A DNA stretch of 10,768 bases. Source: Bacillota bacterium. Its GTDB lineage: Bacteria; Bacillota; Clostridia; Saccharofermentanales; UBA5734. Under the pieces are notes generated by a model. It had not been told where the DNA came from. It saw nothing but the letters and a program-made list of their open reading frames with translations, and did not search any database. The translations under genes were made by a program, and so were the position numbers. Below, piece after piece: positions 1-6,345 of this stretch (positions are counted from its first letter, which is position 1; each line of letters opens with the position of its first letter). The stretch spans positions 1 through 10,768 of the forward strand of contig JAEXPB010000174.1 in assembly GCA_023438965.1 (NCBI GenBank), in the 5' to 3' direction.

Positions 1-1
1 G

Positions 2-709
2 ATCAACGGCCTTTCGCAAAAGCAAATATCCGACCGTTACTTGACCCTGATAACGCCCAGCCCATCCACCTTCAGCATCTGGAGCGTCATATACGCGCTC
101 CTGATCGCGTCGATGATCGTCATGCTCCTCAAGCATGAAACGCCCTACTACCAGCAGGCGATCGACTCGATCTCCAGCCTGTTCCTGGTCTCATGCCTGT
201 TGAATATCGCCTGGATTGTCGCGTTCTCCTTCGTCTTGATTGAATTGTCCGTGCTTTTCATCCTCGCCTTTGCCATAACGCTGGCCTTGATCAGCCGGAA
301 GCTGAAAAGCGTTCAACCAGGCCGTCGCTGGCTGCTGCCGGCCGCTTTTGGCCTTTATGGCGGCTGGCTGGTCATCGCCACTGTCGTCAATGTCGCGGCG
401 GCGCTGGTCAAGCTGCAGTGGAACGGTTTCGGCCTCGCGGCGGATGTCTGGGCGGACATCATCCTGATCGTCGCCGTCATCCTCGTTGGGGTGATCCTCC
501 TCGGGACACGCAATGCGGTTTACCCCTTGCCGGTGGCCTGGGCTTATTGGGGAATCAACCGCTTCCTGCTGGCGCCGGAAGGATTCAAGGGCGCGTATCC
601 GGTACTGCAAATTGTGTCACTCGCGGGCCTGGCGGCCTTGGTTATCCTGGCGGCGTATCAATTTTATCGCAATCATTATGCCTTGCTCCCGGCGTCGGCT
701 GAAAACTGA
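2..709 (+). CDS. TspO/MBR-like (tryptophan-rich sensory) membrane protein, 5' partial
   Basis: Integral membrane protein of the TspO/MBR-like family. The reading frame is open to the left edge, and the residues before the TTG at 41 (INGLSQKQISDRY) continue the family pattern, so the real start lies outside the window and 41 is not the start. Visible family signatures are TPSPSTFSIWSVIYALL (the usual form is TPAGYTFSIWGLIY), then SCLLNIAWI, a GGWLVIATVVN segment, a WNGFGL motif and a final INRFLLAPEGFKGAYPVLQ segment. Five or so hydrophobic stretches fit membrane helices. TspO proteins bind porphyrins and other hydrophobic ligands, but this longer branch is poorly characterised, so no ligand is assigned. 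It ends 110 nt before the MATE gene on the same strand. The family call is firm; the function is not. Confidence 0.85.
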   Translation: MNGLSQKQISDRYLTLITPSPSTFSIWSVIYALLIASMIVMLLKHETPYYQQAIDSISSLFLVSCLLNIAWIVAFSFVLIELSVLFILAFAITLALISRKLKSVQPGRRWLLPAAFGLYGGWLVIATVVNVAAALVKLQWNGFGLAADVWADIILIVAVILVGVILLGTRNAVYPLPVAWAYWGINRFLLAPEGFKGAYPVLQIVSLAGLAALVILAAYQFYRNHYALLPASAEN

Positions 710-745
710 CCGTCCAAATATTGGTGCCGACATATCGGATTCGGG

Positions 746-774
746 TGGAAAAGCAACGACATTTATGTTATAAA
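746..774 (+). promoter_or_regulatory. Possible promoter for the MATE gene
   Basis: In the 122-nt gap between the TspO-like and MATE genes, TGGAAA (746-751) and TATAAA (769-774) are separated by 17 nt. Each box deviates from the sigma-A consensus, so this is only a plausible promoter. A second candidate -10, GATAAT (785-790), lies just downstream. No hairpin plus T-run terminator is evident after the TspO stop, so read-through from upstream is also possible. Confidence 0.3.
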
Positions 775-831
775 TCCTGTTATGGATAATTTGCTGGCTT
801 CCCATACGCTATTTCCCCGTTGCGACCGTCA

Positions 832-2229
832 ATGCTCCTGACTCGTCAACAAGACTCGGACATGTGCAGCGGCCCGCTGTTTGGCAAGATCCTGGTTTTT
901 GCCTTGCCAATCATGGCCATGAACATCCTGCAGCTGCTCTTCAATGCCGTCGACATGGTCGTCGTCGGCCGGTATTCCGGTAGTGAGGCCCTGGCCGCCG
1001 TCGGAGCGACCGGCTCGCTGATCAACCTGATCGTCAATTTTTTCATGGGCTTGTCGGTCGGCACCAGCGTCGTCGTGGCGCAGGACTACGGAGCCGACCG
1101 CTTGGACGCGGTCAGCCGCACGGTCCACACCTCAGTAGTGATCAGCGTCATCGGCGGCCTGATCGTCATGGTGACCGGCCTGGCCCTCTGTCGGCCTCTG
1201 CTGGTGCTGATGGGCACGCCGGCGGACATCATCGGATTGTCGACTCTTTATATGAAAATCTACTTTCTCGGGATACCAGCCAGCATGGTCTATAATTTTT
1301 GCGCCGCAATCCTGCGTGCGGTTGGCGACAGCCGCCGCCCGATGTACTACCTGATCGTAACCGGCGTGCTGCATGTGTTCCTGAATCTGTTTTTTGTCAT
1401 TGTGCTGCATATGAGTGTGGACGGCGTGGCCTGGGCGACGACCATCTCCCAATACCTGGCGATGGCGCTGATCCTGACCTGCCTGTTCCGGAGCGAAGGC
1501 GCCATCCGCCTGATCCCCCGGCAGCTGCGTATCGATCGCCAGAAGCTGCTGCAGATCGTGCGGATCGGCCTGCCGGCTGGCGCCCAAAACCTGCTTTTCT
1601 CGATTTCCAACGTCCTGATCCAGTCGGCGATCAATTCGTTCGGCTCCACCATGGTGGCGGCCAGTTCTGCGGCGGCCAACATCGAGGGCTTCGTCGGCAC
1701 GACCATGAACGCTTACTACAACGCCGCCGTCACCTTCACCGGCCAGAATTGCGGTGCCCGGAAATACGAGCGGATCAGCAGCATTGCCAGGGTCTGCATT
1801 GTGCTGATCCTGGTCACCTGGATCAGCATGGGCGGAATGGTCCTGCTGTTCAGCCGCCAGCTGCTGGCGATCTACACCACCGATCCGGCAGTCATCGAAC
1901 TGGGGATGCTGCGCATGAAGGTGATGATGGTGGCTTACTTTTCGGCTGGCGTGATGAATGTTTTCCCGGGCTTGAGCCGCGGCATGGGCAGTTCCGTGCT
2001 GCCGATGCTCAGCACGCTGGTCGGTGCCTGCCTGATGCGGATCGTCTGGCTGGTGACCTTCTTCGCCTGGTACCCGACAGTCATCATGCTTTTTGCCTGT
2101 TATCCGATTACCTGGACGCTGGCCGGCATTGGCCAGGTTGCGAGTTTTTTCTATGCCCGGCGCCAGCTCCATCGGCGGGAACTGCTGGAAACGAAACCGG
2201 TGCCCGAATATTGCCAGCATTGCCAGTGA
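832..2229 (+). CDS. MATE family multidrug/toxin efflux transporter
   Basis: Cation-coupled efflux antiporter of the MATE family, in the cytoplasmic membrane, exporting drugs or metabolites in exchange for Na+ or H+. The N-terminal signature FALPIMAMNILQLLFNAVDMVVVGRYSGSEALAAVGATGS is typical of the MatE domain. The second half repeats the fold, starting near GLPAGAQNLLFSISNVLIQSAINSFGS. The length of about 465 aa and about twelve hydrophobic segments match the family. The start is uncertain: ATG 832 is used here, but TTG 820 and ATG 862 are in frame, and none has a clear Shine-Dalgarno sequence. The C-terminus ends in a His/Cys-containing tail (YCQHCQ) whose role is unknown. It converges on the AraC regulator with a 33-nt gap. 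The substrate cannot be read from the sequence. Confidence 0.93.
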   Translation: MLLTRQQDSDMCSGPLFGKILVFALPIMAMNILQLLFNAVDMVVVGRYSGSEALAAVGATGSLINLIVNFFMGLSVGTSVVVAQDYGADRLDAVSRTVHTSVVISVIGGLIVMVTGLALCRPLLVLMGTPADIIGLSTLYMKIYFLGIPASMVYNFCAAILRAVGDSRRPMYYLIVTGVLHVFLNLFFVIVLHMSVDGVAWATTISQYLAMALILTCLFRSEGAIRLIPRQLRIDRQKLLQIVRIGLPAGAQNLLFSISNVLIQSAINSFGSTMVAASSAAANIEGFVGTTMNAYYNAAVTFTGQNCGARKYERISSIARVCIVLILVTWISMGGMVLLFSRQLLAIYTTDPAVIELGMLRMKVMMVAYFSAGVMNVFPGLSRGMGSSVLPMLSTLVGACLMRIVWLVTFFAWYPTVIMLFACYPITWTLAGIGQVASFFYARRQLHRRELLETKPVPEYCQHCQ

Positions 2230-2262
2230 CCTGATGGCTGGCGTCAATCGACGGCGAGGCGT

Positions 2263-3186
2263 TCACTTGCGCAGCATCCCGGGCGTGAAACCCGTGTATT
2301 TCTTGAACGTATTGTAAAAATGCATCCGGCTGCTGTAACCGACAGCCAGGCAGATATCCTCGATCGACCGGTCGGTCTGGGTGACCAGCCTAACAGCCTG
2401 ATCGATGCGCAGCCGCTGGACATATTCTGTAAAAGTCATGCCCAGTGTGACACGGAACAAGCGACTCAAGTAGCCGGTGCTGAAAGATGCGACAGCCGCG
2501 AGTTCATTCAGGGATACCGTTGCCAGATGATCCGACAAATAATCAAGAATGGGCGCCATGATCTGGTGATACTGGTTCTGGACCTGGTCCATCTGCTGAA
2601 AGCGATACAGGCAGATCAGGAGCCGGTTGACTGTGCTTAGCAGGCTGTCGGCATAATAGAGTGGCTTTTCGTTAAACTCGCGCAGCAGGGCTGTATAAAG
2701 TTTTTCCGCTTCCAGCAGGGCATCCCCATGCAGCCGGATGAACCGGGTGAGCCGCAGCTGCCCGTCCTCGCCGATTACACTTGGAAAAACACCGCTGCCC
2801 TTCTGCAGCAGGCTGGCGGCGATCAGGCAATTGAACACGGTGATATCCGGCTGCGGATAATTCGAATGGTTATCCCCCGGCTGCAGGCAAATAATGTCGC
2901 CCTTTTGGATCATACGCTTGTTCCCGTTCACAAAGGCCACGCCGCGGCCGGCATGCACATAGCAAATCTCGGCGAAATCGCTGTGCAGGTGTATTTGTTT
3001 CAGGTCAAAGGTCTTTTGCCCGGCGCCGTCCGCGGAACCGGACGACTTATTCGGCACCGGCCGGATGGCGGGCTCGGGACTGCCGTTTACCGGCGATACG
3101 ACGCACTGGTTCAAATCAAACATGTGGTGCGAAGTGGCGGCTAAAAGGTCCTGGCCCGCCCACTGGGACATCTGGCTCGTTTTCAT
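2263..3186 (-). CDS. AraC family transcriptional regulator with cupin sensor domain
   Basis: DNA-binding regulator of 307 aa, probably responding to a sugar or related small molecule. Residues about 64-115 form an AraC-type cupin sensor (HLHSDFAEICYVHAGRG, then KGDIICLQPGDNHSN). The C-terminal 100 residues hold the two helix-turn-helix units of the AraC/XylS family: LNELAAVASFSTGYLSRLF (about 227-245) and SIEDICLAVGYSSRMHFYNTFKKYTGFTP (about 274-302). The frame extends 23 codons further upstream, but ATG 3186 is chosen because TTAGGAG sits 7 nt before it and a TATAAT box lies 37 nt upstream, inside the longer version. It is divergent from the GH127 gene across a 164-nt spacer, the usual arrangement for an AraC activator of sugar-use genes. 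That it controls the glycosidase operon is inference. Confidence 0.93.
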   Translation of the reverse strand: MKTSQMSQWAGQDLLAATSHHMFDLNQCVVSPVNGSPEPAIRPVPNKSSGSADGAGQKTFDLKQIHLHSDFAEICYVHAGRGVAFVNGNKRMIQKGDIICLQPGDNHSNYPQPDITVFNCLIAASLLQKGSGVFPSVIGEDGQLRLTRFIRLHGDALLEAEKLYTALLREFNEKPLYYADSLLSTVNRLLICLYRFQQMDQVQNQYHQIMAPILDYLSDHLATVSLNELAAVASFSTGYLSRLFRVTLGMTFTEYVQRLRIDQAVRLVTQTDRSIEDICLAVGYSSRMHFYNTFKKYTGFTPGMLRK

Positions 3187-3193
3187 GCGCTTG

Positions 3194-3200
3194 CTCCTAA
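3194..3200 (-). promoter_or_regulatory. Ribosome binding site fixing the AraC start
   Basis: Read on the minus strand this is TTAGGAG, 7 nt upstream of ATG 3186. It supports that start over the in-frame upstream codon at 3255. Confidence 0.75.
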
Positions 3201-3222
3201 CCAAATTGCTGTCTGTTAAATC

Positions 3223-3228
3223 ATTATA
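3223..3228 (-). promoter_or_regulatory. -10 box of the AraC regulator promoter
   Basis: Perfect TATAAT on the minus strand, preceded by CTG, 37 nt upstream of the AraC start codon. No good -35 box is found at 16-18 nt, which would fit a promoter needing an activator or autoregulation. Confidence 0.5.
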
Positions 3229-3254
3229 CAGTACAAAATGGTTACCAGACCGCA

Positions 3255-3282
3255 TTGCCTGGCCGTTTCAGCCCCATATACT
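3255..3282 (+). promoter_or_regulatory. Probable promoter of the GH127-methyltransferase operon
   Basis: TTGCCT (3255-3260) and TATACT (3277-3282) with a 16-nt spacer, 68 nt before the GH127 start codon. The -35 box matches consensus at four of six positions and the -10 at five of six. It lies in the spacer shared with the divergent AraC gene, where the regulator's operator would be expected. No clear operator repeat could be picked out by eye. Confidence 0.45.
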
Positions 3283-3350
3283 GGAATTGTTCTCCACGGT
3301 GGATATCATGAAACGGCATTACAAACCAGAGGCAATGAAGGAGATCGATC

Positions 3351-5132
3351 ATGGAACAGTATGTGGACTATAATGACAGACTAGCCGTGCCGGATAAGCT
3401 CTTTACACCCCTGCACGGCGTTGAGCTGACGGGCGGATTATTCCGGCAGGTCTTTGCGAACAACATTGAATTCACCCTGAAGTGCCTGAACATGGACCGG
3501 ATGCGCTACTGGTTCGATGTCAAGCAAGGGAACGAGCCGAAAGCCAAACGGTATTCCGGTCATTTCGAGGACAACCTGAAAGGGCAGACCGCGTCCCAGT
3601 TCCTGATGTCCGCCGGCAACACCCTGCGCTGGGTTGAGCATGCGGAATTACGCGCGGGTATGAACCAAGTGCTGGATTTTATCGAGGCGGCAGCCGAAAA
3701 GGACGGTTTCCTGATGCCGATCGATCAAACGCAGTTCGCTTTCCGGGAGTATCCCCATTATGTCCGGATCTGGCTGAACTATGGTTTGATCGCAGCCGGC
3801 CTGGGCGGTTCGGACCGGGCTTTGCCGCTGCTCCGCCGCTGGCAGGACTGGTTCAACCGGTGCCCGGATCTGCCGGTGATTAAATACCTGGAGCTTGCGT
3901 TTCAGGGTGTTGTCGCTTCCACCAGCGTCTATTTCACGCCAGTCGGCCAGCCCGAAGACATGGCCGTCAACCGCCAGTATTATGAAGAAACCTGGCGGCT
4001 GGCGCAGTTTATCGGCCATGAGCGGGACGCGGTGCACATCCGCAGGCAGCACGGCGCCGAACCGCATGCCCATGGCAGCGAGCTGGAAGGCTTCGAAGGA
4101 TATCTGGACATGTACCGTTTCTTTGGCGCACCCTATCTGCTGAATGCCGTCAAGGGCTGCTGGGACTTGTATGTTCAGGATTGGCAGCATGTCGGCGGCG
4201 GCATCGTCATGTGCGAAATGTCACCCCATGCCCAGCCGGGCTGCCGGTATTTCTACACCACCAATATTTACAATGAACTCTGCACATCGGCTTTCTGGCT
4301 GCAGTTGAACCAACGTCTGCACCGGCTTTTCCCGGACGAGGAACGCTATGTGTTCGAAATGGAGCAGTCGATTTACAATATAGCCATCGCCAACCAGCGG
4401 GATACGACCGATATCCGCAGCTATGCCTGGATCGATCTGATGAAGAAGCGGCCGATTCGCCCCAATCATTGCTGCTCCGGCGTCGGCACCCGGATATTTG
4501 CTTCCCTGCCGGAATATCTCTTCACCATGAACCGGGACACCCTGAGCTGCGACCTGTTCGCGGCCTGCCGGCTACACTGGCAAACGGCCGGTCAGATAAT
4601 TGATGTTGAAGAAGAAACGTTATTTCCTTATGACGGGCAGGTTGATTATCGTTTCAACATGGCCAAACCACAGTATTTTACGCTGCGGGTCCGGGTTCCC
4701 CGCTATGCCGGCCAGACGGATATTTTCCTCAACGGCGGGCGGATTGCCGTTGGCAAACCGGGCACCTATGCGGTTATCCAGCGCGAATGGCAGAATGGCG
4801 ACCATCTGTCGTTCACCTTGGCGATGACCTTTGAAGCTCATCTCTATGATGGCGTTGATCAGGTCAAGGGATTCACCCGCTATGCATTGACCTATGGCCC
4901 GCTGCTGATGGCGCTTGTCGGCGACCGCAACCACACCTACGGCACCATTCTGGAAAACTGCCAGGGGCCGGAATTCATCCGCCGCCTGGAACCGACCGCA
5001 ACCCCGCTGCATTTCCGCTATCGCGGCACCGCCGATTATGATGTGGTTCCTTACTTCGAAATCTGCGACGAATACTTTACTTGCTACCCCATGTTCAGAG
5101 ATAATGAGCTATTAGGATATACACCGGGCTGA
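3351..5132 (+). CDS. Glycoside hydrolase family 127-type protein (DUF1680, beta-L-arabinofuranosidase-like)
   Basis: Predicted cytoplasmic glycosidase of 593 aa with no signal peptide, so it would act on imported oligosaccharides. In characterised GH127 enzymes a zinc-bound cysteine is the nucleophile, held by a Glu-x-Cys pair and a Cys-Cys pair. Both are present: E309-L-C311 (YNELCTSAFWLQLNQRL) and C374-C375 (NHCCSGVGTRIFASLPEYLF). The (alpha/alpha)6 barrel would cover roughly residues 25-390 and beta-sandwich domains the rest (for example VRVPRYAGQTDIFLNG at 448-462). The usual CCPPN after the cysteine pair is CCSGV here, so this is a divergent subfamily and the substrate may not be beta-L-arabinofuranose. 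ATG 3351 has AAGGAGA 7-8 nt upstream. It is the first gene of an operon with the methyltransferase 27 nt downstream. Confidence 0.88.
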   Translation: MEQYVDYNDRLAVPDKLFTPLHGVELTGGLFRQVFANNIEFTLKCLNMDRMRYWFDVKQGNEPKAKRYSGHFEDNLKGQTASQFLMSAGNTLRWVEHAELRAGMNQVLDFIEAAAEKDGFLMPIDQTQFAFREYPHYVRIWLNYGLIAAGLGGSDRALPLLRRWQDWFNRCPDLPVIKYLELAFQGVVASTSVYFTPVGQPEDMAVNRQYYEETWRLAQFIGHERDAVHIRRQHGAEPHAHGSELEGFEGYLDMYRFFGAPYLLNAVKGCWDLYVQDWQHVGGGIVMCEMSPHAQPGCRYFYTTNIYNELCTSAFWLQLNQRLHRLFPDEERYVFEMEQSIYNIAIANQRDTTDIRSYAWIDLMKKRPIRPNHCCSGVGTRIFASLPEYLFTMNRDTLSCDLFAACRLHWQTAGQIIDVEEETLFPYDGQVDYRFNMAKPQYFTLRVRVPRYAGQTDIFLNGGRIAVGKPGTYAVIQREWQNGDHLSFTLAMTFEAHLYDGVDQVKGFTRYALTYGPLLMALVGDRNHTYGTILENCQGPEFIRRLEPTATPLHFRYRGTADYDVVPYFEICDEYFTCYPMFRDNELLGYTPG

Positions 5133-5159
5133 AACCGGCATCAATCCAGGGAGGACAGT

Positions 5160-6107
5160 ATGACCGACACCAGCAGCAATCAGATTTGGCAAGCCTGGCA
5201 GAATTATCGGGACTTCGAATTGCGGGCCCATCGCTTCCGTCCGGAAATGCTGCCGCTCTTTTATCAATACCTGGGCATCCGGCCGGACTCCAACGTCCTC
5301 GATGGCGGCTGCGGCACCGGCGTGTTCACCCGTTTTCTAGCCCAGGGGCTGACTGACGGCCGGATCACCGGCTTTGACATCAATCCCGGCTTTATCGCCT
5401 ACGGCTGCGCCAGAAACAAGGAGATGGCGCTCGAAAACCGGGTTACTCTCGAGCTGGCCGACGGTTTTCAGCTGCCTTATCCAGATCATACTTTTGATGC
5501 AGTGACGAATTATACCTACCTTGGCGTGCTTTCCGATCCGCCGGCAGGTTTACGCGAATTGATCCGGGTCGGCAAGCCTGGGGCTGTCATTTCCTGTGTT
5601 GTGGCAACCAACCAGGTTCAAGCGGTCCATTGGCTGGGTGATTATCCCTTTGCTGGTGCCGATGAGCTGCAGCGATTATTGGCGCAGGAGGGCAAAATTT
5701 TTACCCAATTCGCGCATGCCGGCGCCGACTTGCGGCAAAGTAATGAATGGCATGCTTTCCGCTATCCGAAGCTGTTCGATCAATGCGGTCTGCAGGATAT
5801 CAATCTTTATCCTTTTGCACATGCGATCTGCTATTCCGATAGTCGGTTTCCAGCTGATTACCGCCGGGAATTGGCTATTGCGGAAACCCGGTCAGACAGC
5901 GAATGGATCCGTTCGCGCTATCAGGCGAAAAGGGATATCTACAATCAGCATCAATTTAGCGACCAGGACTGCGATCGCTTGATCGAGCTGTTGGATAGGA
6001 AAGCCATGTATTTGGCGGAGCATTTCGATCAAGACCGCAGTTATGAATGGCATGGCGCATTCAATTTCATTGTGAGCGGCGTCAAACGAGCATCATATCA
6101 GGTATAA
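5160..6107 (+). CDS. Class I SAM-dependent methyltransferase
   Basis: Soluble 315-aa methyltransferase that uses S-adenosylmethionine. Motif I is VLDGGCGTG (46-54), followed by the ribose-binding acidic residue in GFDINPGF (D73), then ADGFQLPYPDHTFDAVTNYTYLGVL (100-124), the methyltransferase type 11 pattern. About 170 residues follow the Rossmann core without a recognisable domain and may bind the acceptor, which cannot be named. A good ribosome binding site (GGGAGG) precedes ATG 5160. The gene is 27 nt after GH127 and probably cotranscribed with it, so it may act on a related sugar or glycoside; that is inference only. Its last codons contain the promoter of the downstream RNA element. Confidence 0.9.
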   Translation: MTDTSSNQIWQAWQNYRDFELRAHRFRPEMLPLFYQYLGIRPDSNVLDGGCGTGVFTRFLAQGLTDGRITGFDINPGFIAYGCARNKEMALENRVTLELADGFQLPYPDHTFDAVTNYTYLGVLSDPPAGLRELIRVGKPGAVISCVVATNQVQAVHWLGDYPFAGADELQRLLAQEGKIFTQFAHAGADLRQSNEWHAFRYPKLFDQCGLQDINLYPFAHAICYSDSRFPADYRRELAIAETRSDSEWIRSRYQAKRDIYNQHQFSDQDCDRLIELLDRKAMYLAEHFDQDRSYEWHGAFNFIVSGVKRASYQV

Positions 6108-6108
6108 T
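6079..6108 (+). promoter_or_regulatory. Promoter of the retron-like ncRNA, overlapping the methyltransferase stop codon
   Basis: A perfect TATAAT (6103-6108) overlaps the methyltransferase TAA stop. The inverted repeat of the RNA element starts at 6116, where a transcript from this box would be expected to begin. The -35 region is weak (GCGTCA at 6079-6084, spacer 18). Confidence 0.5.
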
Positions 6109-6115
6109 AATCATG

Positions 6116-6131
6116 CTGCCGCGGGAGAAGA
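6116..6131 (+). repeat. Left arm of perfect 16-bp inverted repeat (a1-like)
   Basis: CTGCCGCGGGAGAAGA pairs base for base with 6251-6266. The pairing stops cleanly at both ends: 6115 G faces 6267 A, and 6132 G faces 6250 G. Confidence 0.9.
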
Positions 6132-6250
6132 GCCGCCTTCGGGCGGGCCTCCGGAGAAGTCAGCGACGCCAGGACGGCATGAGGCCGGCTAGTGGAGGCG
6201 CGCGGCGTCGTACCCTTCAGTATGGCTAAAAAAAGCCATTGCAAGCTTGG

Positions 6251-6266
6251 TCTTCTCCCGCGGCAG
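6251..6266 (+). repeat. Right arm of perfect 16-bp inverted repeat (a2-like)
   Basis: TCTTCTCCCGCGGCAG is the exact reverse complement of 6116-6131. It is followed by ATTTGTTTTTA (6267-6277), a T-rich tract that could weakly terminate or pause transcription between the ncRNA and the RT gene. Confidence 0.9.
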
Positions 6267-6345
6267 ATTTGTTTTTATTGCCTATTGACGGTCGAAGCAG
6301 TCGGACGATTGGATGATGGAGCCACCGGAGAGATGATAGCACAGG

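Larger units (their letters stand above)
6116..6266 (+). ncRNA. Retron-like structured ncRNA (putative a1-msr-msd-a2) upstream of the reverse transcriptase
   Basis: The segment is closed by a perfect 16-bp inverted repeat, CTGCCGCGGGAGAAGA (6116-6131) with its exact complement at 6251-6266. In retrons the same arrangement (a1/a2) brackets the msr-msd RNA, and the guanosine that primes cDNA synthesis follows a1 in an A-G-C context. Here A6131-G6132-C6133 has that layout. Inside are a 5-bp hairpin with a UUCG tetraloop (6133-6146), a 7-bp stem CGACGCC/GGCGTCG (6164-6170/6204-6210) enclosing a smaller CGGC/GCCG hairpin, and a 6-bp hairpin with an A6 loop (6222-6239). A GCCTCC/GGAGGC pairing (6147-6152/6194-6199) crosses the 7-bp stem, so a pseudoknot or alternative fold is possible. 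No convincing protein is encoded here. The structure is seen directly; the retron role is inferred from the adjacent RT. Confidence 0.7.

Noticed and set aside
41..43. TTG at 41 as the start of the TspO-like gene
   Set aside because: Family-like sequence continues upstream in the same frame to the window edge and no ribosome site precedes 41.
1132..2247. Long 371-codon frame on the minus strand
   Set aside because: It is antisense to the MATE gene, with a His/Gln/Asp-rich composition typical of reverse-complement shadow frames in GC-rich DNA and no family similarity.
6116..6277. Whole inverted repeat as a simple intrinsic terminator of the methyltransferase operon
   Set aside because: The loop of about 119 nt is far too large and itself structured, a promoter precedes it and an RT follows. 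A weak terminator effect remains possible but does not explain the element.
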